Under the pieces are notes generated by a model that was not told the DNA's origin, did no database searches, and saw only the letters and a list, made by a program, of their open reading frames with translations. This document shows, in pieces, positions 1-6,417 of a stretch of 7,441 nt of DNA (position 1 is its first letter; every line of letters starts with the position of its first letter). The position numbers were made by a program, and so were the translations under genes. Origin of the DNA: Acidobacteriota bacterium (GTDB taxonomy: Bacteria; Planctomycetota; Phycisphaerae; WQYP01; JAJZKJ01); contig JAJZKJ010000102.1 of the NCBI GenBank assembly GCA_021804195.1, forward strand, positions 1 to 7,441, given 5' to 3'.

Positions 1-77
1 AGGCGGGCTGCATCGCCTACAAAATCGCCGCTCATGCCGGCGACATCGCCCGCGGCATCGCGGGCGCCCGGCAATGG
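1..77 (+). repeat. Exact 77-bp copy of an internal thiC segment
   Basis: Bases 1-77 are identical to 4471-4547; the copies diverge at base 78 (a here, g at 4548). In the thiC frame bases 3-77 encode ThiC residues 411-435, after which the frame loses any resemblance to ThiC. The match begins at the first base of the window, so its true left extent is unknown. The piece supplies the apparent ATG of the following gene. 77 is a common assembler k-mer size, so this may be a graph overlap at a contig end. A real partial duplication, or the junction of a tandem duplication or circle, is the alternative. Confidence 0.95.
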
Positions 78-1156
78 ATTCAATCAACCGCAAAGACCTG
101 TTGCGGCAGACCATTGAGCACATCGACATCACCACCCAGCCGGGCATTGTTCCCTTGGTGGAAGCAATGAAGTCGATGGCGTTTTCTTCGCGTGATCTGT
201 ACCGGGCGGCGGATATTTACGACCGCATGTTGCGGGACACTCCGTGCGCGGTGATCTTGACGCTGGCCGGGTCGCTGATTTCCGCCGGACTTAAGAAGGT
301 GATCGTCGATCTGGTGCGGAACAACATGGTGGACGTGATTGTTTCCACCGGGGCCAATATCGTGGACCAGGATTTTTTTGAAGCGCTGGGTTATCGACAT
401 TATATCGGGTCGCCATACGCCGACGACGCCGTTCTGCGAGAATTGCATATTGACCGGATTTACGACACATACATTGACGAAGACGAGCTGCGCATCTGCG
501 ACGACACCATACGGTTCATCGCGGATTCCATGCCCATCGGCCCCTGTTCCAGCCGGGAATTTATTCAGGAGATGGGGCGTTACCTGGTGGATAACGCCAA
601 AAATCGCGACAGCATCGTGCGGACCGCCTATGAAAAGGGCGTTCCGATTTTCTGCCCGGCATTTTCCGATTGCTCGGCGGGCTTCGGTCTGGTGGTCCAC
701 CAGCTCAACCGCCCCGCCGGCCACGTCAGCATCGATTCCGCCAAAGATTTCCGCGAAATCACGCAGATCAAGGTAATGAACCGGGAGACGGGAATTGTGA
801 TGATTGGCGGCGGCGTTCCGAAAAATTTCGCCCAGGACATTGTTGTGGCGGCGGAAATTCTCGGCGCGGACGCTCCCATGCACAAATACGCCGTTCAGGT
901 CACTGTCGCCGACGTGCGCGATGGCGCGCTTTCCAGTTCCACCCTGCGCGAGGCGAGCAGTTGGGGAAAGGTGGACACGATTTTCGAACAGATGGTCTAC
1001 GCCGAAGCCACACTGGCGTTCCCGCTGATCGCGGGATATGCGTATCACCGGAAGGGATTCATCAATCGCAAGGAAAAAAGATTCGCGGACCGGCTCGCCG
1101 TCGTTCATCGCGCCGCCATTCGCCCGGAGATGGAGGGGGCTCGCGTTGCCGGCTGA
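74..1156 (+). CDS. Deoxyhypusine synthase-family protein (probable polyamine aminobutyl transferase)
   Basis: This 360-residue protein belongs to the deoxyhypusine synthase family, cytosolic NAD-dependent enzymes that transfer the aminobutyl group of spermidine. Bacteria generally lack the eIF5A substrate. A cyanobacterial homologue, SpeY, makes homospermidine, so a polyamine role is inferred rather than hypusination. Family marks are STGAN at 91-95, CPAFSDCSAGFG at 194-205, GGGVPK at 245-250, D283-G284 and EASSWGK at 293-299. Lys299 fits the lysine that carries the aminobutyl intermediate, and Glu293 and Trp297 are also kept. From memory of the human enzyme, the positions of His288, Asn292, Asp243 and Asp316 appear replaced (N251, D255, F204, L286), which fits a DHS-like paralogue. 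Length matches the family. The ATG at 74 has no visible ribosome binding site and lies in the 77-bp thiC copy, so the native start and promoter are uncertain, although the N-terminus has a plausible length. The neighbour at 1264-2805 is convergent. Confidence 0.9.
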   Translation: MDSINRKDLLRQTIEHIDITTQPGIVPLVEAMKSMAFSSRDLYRAADIYDRMLRDTPCAVILTLAGSLISAGLKKVIVDLVRNNMVDVIVSTGANIVDQDFFEALGYRHYIGSPYADDAVLRELHIDRIYDTYIDEDELRICDDTIRFIADSMPIGPCSSREFIQEMGRYLVDNAKNRDSIVRTAYEKGVPIFCPAFSDCSAGFGLVVHQLNRPAGHVSIDSAKDFREITQIKVMNRETGIVMIGGGVPKNFAQDIVVAAEILGADAPMHKYAVQVTVADVRDGALSSSTLREASSWGKVDTIFEQMVYAEATLAFPLIAGYAYHRKGFINRKEKRFADRLAVVHRAAIRPEMEGARVAG

Positions 1157-1263
1157 ACCGGTACGCGGGCAATCGCCGCGCCCAAGAGACTATGGAGCGG
1201 GTAAACAGGCAATCCCATCGCGCCGAGTCTGCGACAAGCCGCAAGAAATTAAAGATGCGCGTC

Positions 1264-2805
1264 TCATGGTGCGGACTGGGAACCTCCGCCGCCGGGCGCA
1301 CGCCGGATATGGGGTGGCGGCAAAAGCGTGGCGCTGACAACCTGAATCACCTTGACCGTCATACCGGTTTTACTGATCACTTCGCCTTTCACACCGATGT
1401 AAGAACCGAGCAGCTTGGAAATCGCGATTTTCCCGTTCGGCACAAGGTAGGCGATCACCCGGCCGGTTGCCGGATCGACCAGTGCGTAATCCCTGACGGC
1501 CTGACTGGTTTTGAGAACGCCTTTGGCCAGGTAGGGCGCATTTTCGTAGGCCTTGGCAATCTCCTCCTGTGATTTTTTCCATTGCTGTTGATAGGGAGCG
1601 ATCACCTGTTTAATCGGTGGCGCCTTCGCGGCCGACTCAACCAGTTTTTGAATGGCGAGTTCCTTCTTAAGCAATTGAATGCGCGCGACACTGCCCCGCC
1701 GCACCGAGGGTGGCAATTGGGGACGTTTAAGCAAGTTCTGGTAGCCTTTCAAAAGCGACGCCAGATGCCGCTCTTGCAGCAGTGGTTTGCGAAATTCCAA
1801 CTGAATTTTGTGATTGAGACGGCTGAAGGCGGTGTAGGCGGACTGATTGTAGGAAACTTGCGGCGCCGGCGCCACCAAACCGGGAATAACTGGAATAACC
1901 GCGGGCCGGCTGGTCGGAGCGGGTACGCCGGATGATGTAGAAACGCCGCTGGAGGGCAGTGGTACGACCGCTTGCGTAGCGGCAACTTGCGCAGCGGCGA
2001 CTGGTTGGGTCGTCACGGCGGACGCGCCGCCTGTGCCGGCGGAAGAAGCCAACCGCGTGGCAAGCCCCGGTCCATGAAAACCGGCGGGCATCTTAATCCG
2101 GGCGGTCACGTAAACGCTACCTGCCGCCGCGGGCCGGATAAATCGGGCGGCAATGTAGAACGTCGTTCCATGCGGTGGTCGAATAATGAGGAATTTTCCG
2201 GATTGGCCCGTAATGGAAACATGCTCGCCCCGGCGCACCAGTCCGACTACCGCATAGTGGCTGGCGGGCGCCAACGCGCTGGCTGCGCGTAAATTGACAA
2301 AGTCCGCACTCACACGACCCTTCGCACCGCCAGGCGCGAGTTTTATGTATTGGCTGGCTATATAGCAGCGCGTTCCCACCGGGGCGGCAATGCGATACCA
2401 ACTTCTGACCGTCCCGACTACTCTGACCAGATCGCCCCGCGTCAATTGTCCCACGGGGTAATAGGCCAGTCCCGGCCCGCTGCGAACGTTGACATCCGTC
2501 GCATTTACCACGCCGACAAAAGGCTTTTTGGACAAAGCCCTGGAAGAGGTAGCGCTGGATTTGCGACTGGGCCTGGTGGTTGCCTGGAGCGAGGGGCTTG
2601 GCGAGGGTATCGGTACGTTGACGGAACGGGAGGCTGGTGTTGACGCCGGCTCTGTCGACGGCGCGGTGGTCGCAGCCGGAACCTGGACGGACCCAACCAC
2701 AACAACCGAGCCGGCGAAACCAAACGCTGCGGCGAACACGCCAGCCAGGATGAGAGTGATAAGCGAAACGTTGCGATTGCCCAAACGGACCGTACGGAAG
2801 CACAT
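1264..2805 (-). CDS. Exported or membrane-anchored SH3b-repeat protein
   Basis: This 513-residue protein is of unknown specific function. Residues 14-40 form a long hydrophobic stretch after a basic N-terminus (R4, R7, R11), consistent with a signal peptide or membrane anchor. Residues 43-93 are a Pro/Ser/Thr-rich spacer. Residues 97-156 form a bacterial SH3 domain (NVRSGPG at 106-112, then WYRI and YIASQYIKL). Residues 163-225 form a second one (VNLRAASA, then FYIAARFIRP). A Pro/Ala/Val/Thr-rich linker spans about 240-318. Residues 320-425 look helical and charged, possibly coiled coil. Residues 426-496 are a compact beta-rich segment (YALVDPATGRVIAYL, then IGVKGEV). SH3b domains often bind cell-wall peptides, so an envelope role is inferred; no hydrolase domain is visible. 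The start is well supported by AAGGAGA at 2817-2811, six bases from the ATG. The gene converges on the DHS-like gene across 107 bp with no clear terminator. Confidence 0.85.
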   Translation of the reverse strand: MCFRTVRLGNRNVSLITLILAGVFAAAFGFAGSVVVVGSVQVPAATTAPSTEPASTPASRSVNVPIPSPSPSLQATTRPSRKSSATSSRALSKKPFVGVVNATDVNVRSGPGLAYYPVGQLTRGDLVRVVGTVRSWYRIAAPVGTRCYIASQYIKLAPGGAKGRVSADFVNLRAASALAPASHYAVVGLVRRGEHVSITGQSGKFLIIRPPHGTTFYIAARFIRPAAAGSVYVTARIKMPAGFHGPGLATRLASSAGTGGASAVTTQPVAAAQVAATQAVVPLPSSGVSTSSGVPAPTSRPAVIPVIPGLVAPAPQVSYNQSAYTAFSRLNHKIQLEFRKPLLQERHLASLLKGYQNLLKRPQLPPSVRRGSVARIQLLKKELAIQKLVESAAKAPPIKQVIAPYQQQWKKSQEEIAKAYENAPYLAKGVLKTSQAVRDYALVDPATGRVIAYLVPNGKIAISKLLGSYIGVKGEVISKTGMTVKVIQVVSATLLPPPHIRRAPGGGGSQSAP

Positions 2806-2810
2806 GGGAA

Positions 2811-2817
2811 TCTCCTT
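2811..2817 (-). promoter_or_regulatory. Ribosome binding site of the SH3b gene
   Basis: Reading the minus strand, AAGGAGA is followed by six bases after the AGGAG core and then the ATG at 2805-2803. This near-perfect Shine-Dalgarno fixes the start of the SH3b gene. Its AAG, and the GATTCC just 3' of it, can pair with parts of the upstream hairpin (2821-2854). Confidence 0.85.
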
Positions 2818-2820
2818 AAA

Positions 2821-2854
2821 CGCCGTTAAGTGAATCTTGGATTCCTTAACGGCG
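2821..2854 (-). promoter_or_regulatory. Long 5'-UTR hairpin upstream of the SH3b gene
   Basis: The arms CGCCGTTAAG (2821-2830) and CTTAACGGCG (2845-2854) are perfect inverted repeats. Inside them GAATC (2832-2836) pairs with GATTC (2840-2844) around a 3-base loop, with a single bulged base at 2831. The result is an almost continuous 15-bp stem. It sits just 5' of the SH3b ribosome binding site and, if the predicted promoter is right, at the extreme 5' end of that mRNA. No U-tract follows, so a terminator is unlikely. It could stabilise the mRNA, control translation, or be a DNA operator. Confidence 0.75.
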
Positions 2855-2863
2855 GTTCATTTG

Positions 2864-2892
2864 AACCTAACATCCGGCAGCCGAAGCGTCAA
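2864..2892 (-). promoter_or_regulatory. Putative sigma70-type promoter for the SH3b gene
   Basis: On the minus strand TTGACG (2892-2887, 5 of 6 to the -35 consensus) is followed after 17 bases by TAGGTT (2869-2864, which keeps the key T, A and final T of the -10). Transcription would start near 2857, just before the 2821-2854 hairpin. The -10 is weak, so an activator may be needed; a tandem repeat abuts the -35. Confidence 0.45.
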
Positions 2893-2914
2893 GAATCGGG
2901 ATTGAATCGGGATT
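2893..2914. repeat. Two perfect tandem 11-bp units next to the putative -35 box
   Basis: GAATCGGGATT occurs at 2893-2903 and again at 2904-2914 with no gap. Each unit contains the inverted repeat AATC-GG-GATT. The array directly abuts the predicted -35 of the SH3b promoter (2887-2892). The 11-base period is near one helical turn, so two protein molecules could bind the same face of the DNA. A transcription factor site is inferred; no regulator family is recognised. Confidence 0.6.
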
Positions 2915-2991
2915 GACGGTTCCAAACGACTGCCTGCGAGCGTTCACGCACAGGCGGGCATTTGCGAAAAAATGCCACGCCATCCCACCTG

Positions 2992-3020
2992 TTCACACCG
3001 GTCAGGAAAACCGTTATAAT
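2992..3020 (+). promoter_or_regulatory. Strong sigma70-type promoter of thiC
   Basis: TTCACA (2992-2997, 5 of 6 to the -35 consensus), a 17-base spacer and a perfect TATAAT (3015-3020). The start of transcription is expected near 3027-3029, the first bases of the TPP aptamer P1 stem, so the mRNA would open directly with the riboswitch. Confidence 0.8.
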
Positions 3021-3028
3021 TATTTTTA

Positions 3029-3130
3029 GTTCGCTAGGGGTGTCCCGGAACCCGCCGCGGCGGATAAGCCGGGACTGAGAACAAACCCTTAGAACCTGAA
3101 CCGGGTTGTACCGGCGTAGGGAACGCGAGC
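3029..3130 (+). ncRNA. TPP riboswitch (thi-box)
   Basis: This is a thiamine pyrophosphate aptamer upstream of thiC. P1 is GTTCGC (3029-3034) with GCGAGC (3125-3130). The conserved GGGGTG follows at 3037-3042. An arm TCCCGG (3043-3048) pairs with CCGGGA (3069-3074), capped by the self-complementary run at 3052-3063. The pyrimidine-sensing CTGAGA is at 3075-3080. The thi-box 3' half at 3085-3122 carries ACCCTTAGAACCTGA and GCGTAGGGAA. In this family TPP binding lowers expression of thiamine genes, so feedback repression of thiC, and perhaps of the gene after it, is expected. Confidence 0.96.
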
Positions 3131-3242
3131 CCAAGCTGTCGATCTTTCAGCCGCTTGCCCCCTGATACCGGTTTTCCGCCGCGATTCTACCCTGTTGTTT
3201 CGCCGCTTGTTCAGCGGCCCTTGTCCATAGGAGGTACGCAAG
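3131..3242 (+). promoter_or_regulatory. thiC leader: riboswitch expression platform and ribosome binding site
   Basis: AGGAGG (3229-3234) lies eight bases before the thiC ATG at 3243 and fixes that start. A hairpin GCCGCT-TGTTC-AGCGGC (3202-3218) lies 11 bases upstream. A second GCCGCT at 3150-3155 could compete for the same AGCGGC, and 3132-3157 can also fold on itself. No U-tract follows any stem and no good anti-Shine-Dalgarno is seen (only a 4-bp CCTT/GAGG pairing, 3219-3222 with 3231-3234). Whether TPP acts on transcription or translation here cannot be decided by eye. Confidence 0.6.
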
Positions 3243-4961
3243 ATGTTTCCATCGACATCATCCAACGGTCGGCGACCGGCGACGCAATACGAATTCGCCC
3301 GTGCCGGCATTGTTACGCCGCAGATGCGCCGCGTCGCACAGCGCGAAGGGCAATCTCCCGAATTTATCCGCCGTGAGGTGGAGATCGGCCGGTTGGTTAT
3401 TCCGGCCAACATCCGGCATTTGCAGGGCACGGGCGGGCGCGGCGGCGGATCTTCCGATCCGATGGAAATGAATTACCCATTGCCGGCGGATTGCGGCCAT
3501 CCCGGCGCGCGCCCGGGAGGGACCAGGCTCTGGGTCAATCAGACGGTGGACCAGCGGGCAAGTATCATCGCCGACGAAGAAAGTTTTCGGGGAAGGCACG
3601 CTCCCAAACGGCTTGACCCGACGGGTATAGGCCGCAAGATCACCACGAAAATCAATGCGAATATCGGCGCTTCGCCGGTGAGCAGCAACATGCAGGAAGA
3701 AATTGAAAAGCTCCAATGGGCCCAGAGATACGGCGCCGACACGCTGATGGACCTTTCCACCGGCGGTAATCTGGTGGAATGCCGGCAGGCAATTATCGAT
3801 CACAGCACCATTCCCATCGGCACGGTTCCGATTTATTCCATGATCATCGGCCGGCGGATCGAGGACCTTACCTGCGACATCATTCTCAAGGAAATCGAAA
3901 GGCAGGCGCAACAGGGTGTGGATTACTTCACCATTCATGCCGGCGTGCTCAAGGAGTATCTTCCACTGATCAAAAACCGTCTCACCGGCATCGTCAGTCG
4001 CGGCGGGAGTCTGCTGGCCAAATGGATGATTATCCACAACCGGCAAAACCCGATGTATGAACTTTTCGACGAGATTTCCGCGATTATGCGGCAATACGAC
4101 GTGACATATTCTCTGGGCGACGGCCTGCGGCCGGGGTGCTGCGCCGATGCCACGGACGCGGCCCAACTGGCGGAACTTCAGACGCTTGGCGAATTGGTGC
4201 AAAGGGCGCGGGAGGCGGGCGTACAGGCGATGGTGGAGGGGCCGGGGCATATTCCGATGGATCAGATCGCGCTGAATATGCAGCTCGAACAACGGATATG
4301 CGATGATGCTCCGTTTTACGTACTCGGACCGCTCACCACGGACGTTTTTCCCGGTTATGACCACATCACCAGCGCCATCGGGGCGACCGAAGCCGCCCGG
4401 GCCGGCGCGGCCATGCTTTGCTACGTCACGCCCAAGGAACATGTGGGTTTACCCAAAGCGCAGGATGTGCAGGCGGGCTGCATCGCCTACAAAATCGCCG
4501 CTCATGCCGGCGACATCGCCCGCGGCATCGCGGGCGCCCGGCAATGGGACGATGACATGTCGCGCGCGCGGGCGGCGCTGAACTGGCCGAAAATGTTTGA
4601 ATTGGCTTTTGACGGCGCCACGGCGCGGGCGCTGCATGATGAAGACCTGGAAGTGGACACCGATTTCTGCGCCATGTGCGGACACGACTGGTGCTCCATG
4701 CGAATCAGCAAGGAGATCCAGGAATTTGCCAGCGGGAAAGACCCGGAATTTCAGCCCGCGAAAAAGGCTATCCCCTCCGCGGGCATCAGCGGGCAGGGGG
4801 CGGAGCTGCTGCGACAACGCGGCGTGCTGAGCCCCCGGCGGATTCATACTCTGGCGCATCCGGGCGAAAAGGCGCCGTGCCACAGCGACCATGTCGCCGA
4901 TCCCGAACAAGCCAGACGGGTGCAACTGTTGACTTTCCCGGCTCGCGAACGCCCGGACTGA
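3243..4961 (+). CDS. thiC: Phosphomethylpyrimidine synthase ThiC
   Basis: This cytosolic non-canonical radical SAM enzyme converts aminoimidazole ribotide to HMP phosphate, the pyrimidine precursor of thiamine. The 572-residue protein carries the family landmarks: KINANIG (136-142), MDLSTGG (169-175), GTVPIY (193-198), DYFTIHAG (227-234), IVSRGGS (250-256), SLGDGLRPG (290-298), EGPGHIP (332-338), LGPLTTD (361-367), [10 protein letters not shown] (391-400) and YKIAAHAGD (416-424). The [4Fe-4S] motif CX2CX4C is at C476, C479 and C484. Histidines 336 and 400 fit the conserved metal-binding pair. Two parts are longer than the E. coli protein as I recall it: about 65 residues between PANIRH (54-59) and PTGIGRK (126-132), and a tail after about residue 500. 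The reading frame is intact. The start is fixed by AGGAGG eight bases upstream, and a TPP riboswitch lies in the leader. Bases 4471-4547 recur at the window's left edge. The gene is followed at once by a secreted protein gene. Confidence 0.97.
   Translation: MFPSTSSNGRRPATQYEFARAGIVTPQMRRVAQREGQSPEFIRREVEIGRLVIPANIRHLQGTGGRGGGSSDPMEMNYPLPADCGHPGARPGGTRLWVNQTVDQRASIIADEESFRGRHAPKRLDPTGIGRKITTKINANIGASPVSSNMQEEIEKLQWAQRYGADTLMDLSTGGNLVECRQAIIDHSTIPIGTVPIYSMIIGRRIEDLTCDIILKEIERQAQQGVDYFTIHAGVLKEYLPLIKNRLTGIVSRGGSLLAKWMIIHNRQNPMYELFDEISAIMRQYDVTYSLGDGLRPGCCADATDAAQLAELQTLGELVQRAREAGVQAMVEGPGHIPMDQIALNMQLEQRICDDAPFYVLGPLTTDVFPGYDHITSAIGATEAARAGAAMLCYVTPKEHVGLPKAQDVQAGCIAYKIAAHAGDIARGIAGARQWDDDMSRARAALNWPKMFELAFDGATARALHDEDLEVDTDFCAMCGHDWCSMRISKEIQEFASGKDPEFQPAKKAIPSAGISGQGAELLRQRGVLSPRRIHTLAHPGEKAPCHSDHVADPEQARRVQLLTFPARERPD
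4471..4547 (+). repeat. Internal thiC copy of the 77-bp repeat
   Basis: This segment of thiC is identical to bases 1-77. Here the reading frame continues normally into residue D436 and onward to the iron-sulfur motif, so this is the intact context. It marks the point where two different downstream sequences (GAC at 4548, ATT at 78) follow the same 77-mer. Confidence 0.95.
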
Positions 4962-4967
4962 TTGTAT

Positions 4968-6359
4968 ATGTATATTCGTAGACTATTACTTATATTTATT
5001 TTTACTCTAGTGTTGCCGTCCGGCTTGCCGCCGACTGCGGCCGTGCCCCTCCGTCCGCTGGCGCCCCGAATGCGTTACTTGGACAACGGCCGCGTGCGTG
5101 TAGGAGTGAATCTGGCCATGGGCGGCGCCATCACGTGGATTTCAAAATCCGGCGGCAGGGAAAATCTCATCAATGACCATGATCTGGGCCGGGAAATTCA
5201 GATGTCGGATTATTCCGGTCCGGTTCCTTATATTCCGCCGGGCGCGAAAATTTTGCCCGTCTGGCGAAACCTCGGCTGGAATCCCATTCAGGCGGGCGAT
5301 GTGTTCGGATGGCGATCCCGAACGGTGTATTTCAAGAACACCGGCACGCGCATGGTGGTTCGGTGCATCCCCATGATCTGGCCCCTGGACCATGTGCCGG
5401 CCCATTGCACTTTCCGGACGAGTATACGCCTCCAGGGCGATACGATCCATGTGCACGCCAAAATGGAGGCGTTCCGCCGCAATAAAATCCAGTATCCCGG
5501 CCACGGGCAGGAATGTCCGGCCATCTATACCATAGGCAGACTCTGGCGACTGATATCGTATACGGGCCGGAAGCCTTTCACCCATCAGGCGGTGCACTGG
5601 CTGGATCCGCGCGCCGTGGTGCGGCGCGAACAGAAAGAGGTTCAACGGCATCAGTTTCCATGGATCGCCTGGCACGCGACGGAAAACTGGGCAGCCCTGG
5701 TCAATCGCGCCGGGTTTGGCATAGGAATCTGGACTCCCGGCGATTATCTCTATTTGGGAGGGTTTACAAACTGGCCGCCCGGCCAGGGAGGTTCCCGCGC
5801 CGCGCCGACTGGTTATATCGCCCCCATTTTCCACGATATCATCGATCATAATATCGACTATCGTTATCGTTACGTGCTGATCGTGGGAACACTAAAACAG
5901 ATACGAAATTATGCATATAAACATAACGGGGTGCCGAAGCCTCCGCAATGGGTTTTTACAAATAACCGGCAACACTGGATTTATCACGACGCCACCGACA
6001 CCGGTTGGCCGATCCGGGGGCGCTTGGATGTTTCCCTGCGCGGCGCTCACCCGCAATTGATCGGTCCCGACTGGTTTTGGCGGGCCCGAGAAGCGCCGGA
6101 TCTTTATCTTTACGCCGCTTTCAAAACTACTCGCAAAACCGGCGCCGTCTGGTGGCGCGGATTTCACAATCGGGGTTTTGCTCCGGCTCGCCGGGTGTTT
6201 TTTCCCATTCACGGCGACGGTCGATACCATCACTACGTAGTGAATCTCTCCGGCGCCAAAACATACCGCGGGGCCATGATTCAATTGCGGATCGATCCGG
6301 TGCGCAAGGGCCAGCCGGGAGCATGGGTAAAAGTGCGTTCCATTGGCCTGGGGCGATAG
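4968..6359 (+). CDS. Secreted beta-rich protein, probably carbohydrate-related (unknown function)
   Basis: From the ATG at 4968 the product is 463 residues. A TTG at 4962, directly after the thiC TGA, would add two. There is no recognisable Shine-Dalgarno; the first ~50 bases are AT-rich and probably unstructured, and translation may be coupled to thiC. Residues 1-25 are a signal peptide (MYIRRLLLIFIF, hydrophobic core, then a PTAA cleavage region). Residues ~36-310 are beta-strand and aromatic rich, opening with RYLDNGRVRVGVNLAMGGAI and then NLINDHDLGREIQMS (about 66-80). This resembles the beta-supersandwich fold of galactose-mutarotase-like and carbohydrate-active proteins. Residues ~335-463 look like a C-terminal jelly-roll, with HGDGRYHHYVVNLS, then QLRIDP and a final WVKVRSIGL, a pattern seen in lectin-like domains attached to glycosidases. 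No catalytic pair is identified. Function is inferred only to the level of extracytoplasmic carbohydrate binding or processing. The pairing with thiC is odd; the downstream gene is convergent. Confidence 0.8.
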   Translation: MYIRRLLLIFIFTLVLPSGLPPTAAVPLRPLAPRMRYLDNGRVRVGVNLAMGGAITWISKSGGRENLINDHDLGREIQMSDYSGPVPYIPPGAKILPVWRNLGWNPIQAGDVFGWRSRTVYFKNTGTRMVVRCIPMIWPLDHVPAHCTFRTSIRLQGDTIHVHAKMEAFRRNKIQYPGHGQECPAIYTIGRLWRLISYTGRKPFTHQAVHWLDPRAVVRREQKEVQRHQFPWIAWHATENWAALVNRAGFGIGIWTPGDYLYLGGFTNWPPGQGGSRAAPTGYIAPIFHDIIDHNIDYRYRYVLIVGTLKQIRNYAYKHNGVPKPPQWVFTNNRQHWIYHDATDTGWPIRGRLDVSLRGAHPQLIGPDWFWRAREAPDLYLYAAFKTTRKTGAVWWRGFHNRGFAPARRVFFPIHGDGRYHHYVVNLSGAKTYRGAMIQLRIDPVRKGQPGAWVKVRSIGLGR

Positions 6360-6363
6360 CCAA

Positions 6364-6392
6364 GCCGCCGCTCTTTTTCCGGACGCGGCGGC
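6364..6392. terminator. Weak candidate bidirectional hairpin between convergent genes
   Basis: GCCGCCG (6364-6370) pairs perfectly with CGGCGGC (6386-6392) around a 15-base loop that contains the run of five T. There is no T-tract after the stem on either strand, so it is not a classical intrinsic terminator. It lies in the 58-bp gap between two genes that face each other, where a shared terminator would be expected. A 10-bp palindrome (6389-6398) overlaps its right arm. Confidence 0.25.
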
Positions 6393-6417
6393 GCGCCGGC
6401 GGAAACAGATGCCGCCT

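Noticed and set aside
80..1108. Long open frame (342 codons) on the minus strand opposite the DHS-like gene
   Set aside because: It mirrors a clearly conserved coding gene in GC-rich DNA, has no recognisable domain, and is a typical antisense shadow.
1157..1263. Possible terminator between the convergent DHS-like and SH3b genes
   Set aside because: Only a 4-bp GGGC/GCCC pairing was found, with no T-tract on either strand.
670..1572. 300-codon plus-strand frame bridging the end of the DHS-like gene and the end of the SH3b gene
   Set aside because: Its product is arginine/glycine-rich low-complexity sequence, and it overlaps two better-supported genes in other frames.
1850..2090. Repeat-like composition in the SH3b gene linker
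   Set aside because: It reflects a Pro/Ala/Val/Thr-rich spacer in the protein; no unit repeats exactly at the DNA level.
3013..3022. AT-rich TTATAATTA as a minus-strand -10 for the SH3b gene
   Set aside because: Its -35 would fall inside the riboswitch and no suitable hexamer was found there; the same bases form a perfect plus-strand -10 for thiC.
3052..3063. 12-bp GC palindrome as a possible operator
   Set aside because: It lies inside the TPP aptamer and is explained as the capped arm of the riboswitch fold.
3258..4442. 394-codon open frame antisense to thiC
   Set aside because: The plus-strand ThiC motifs are unambiguous over the whole span; the antisense product shows no family features.
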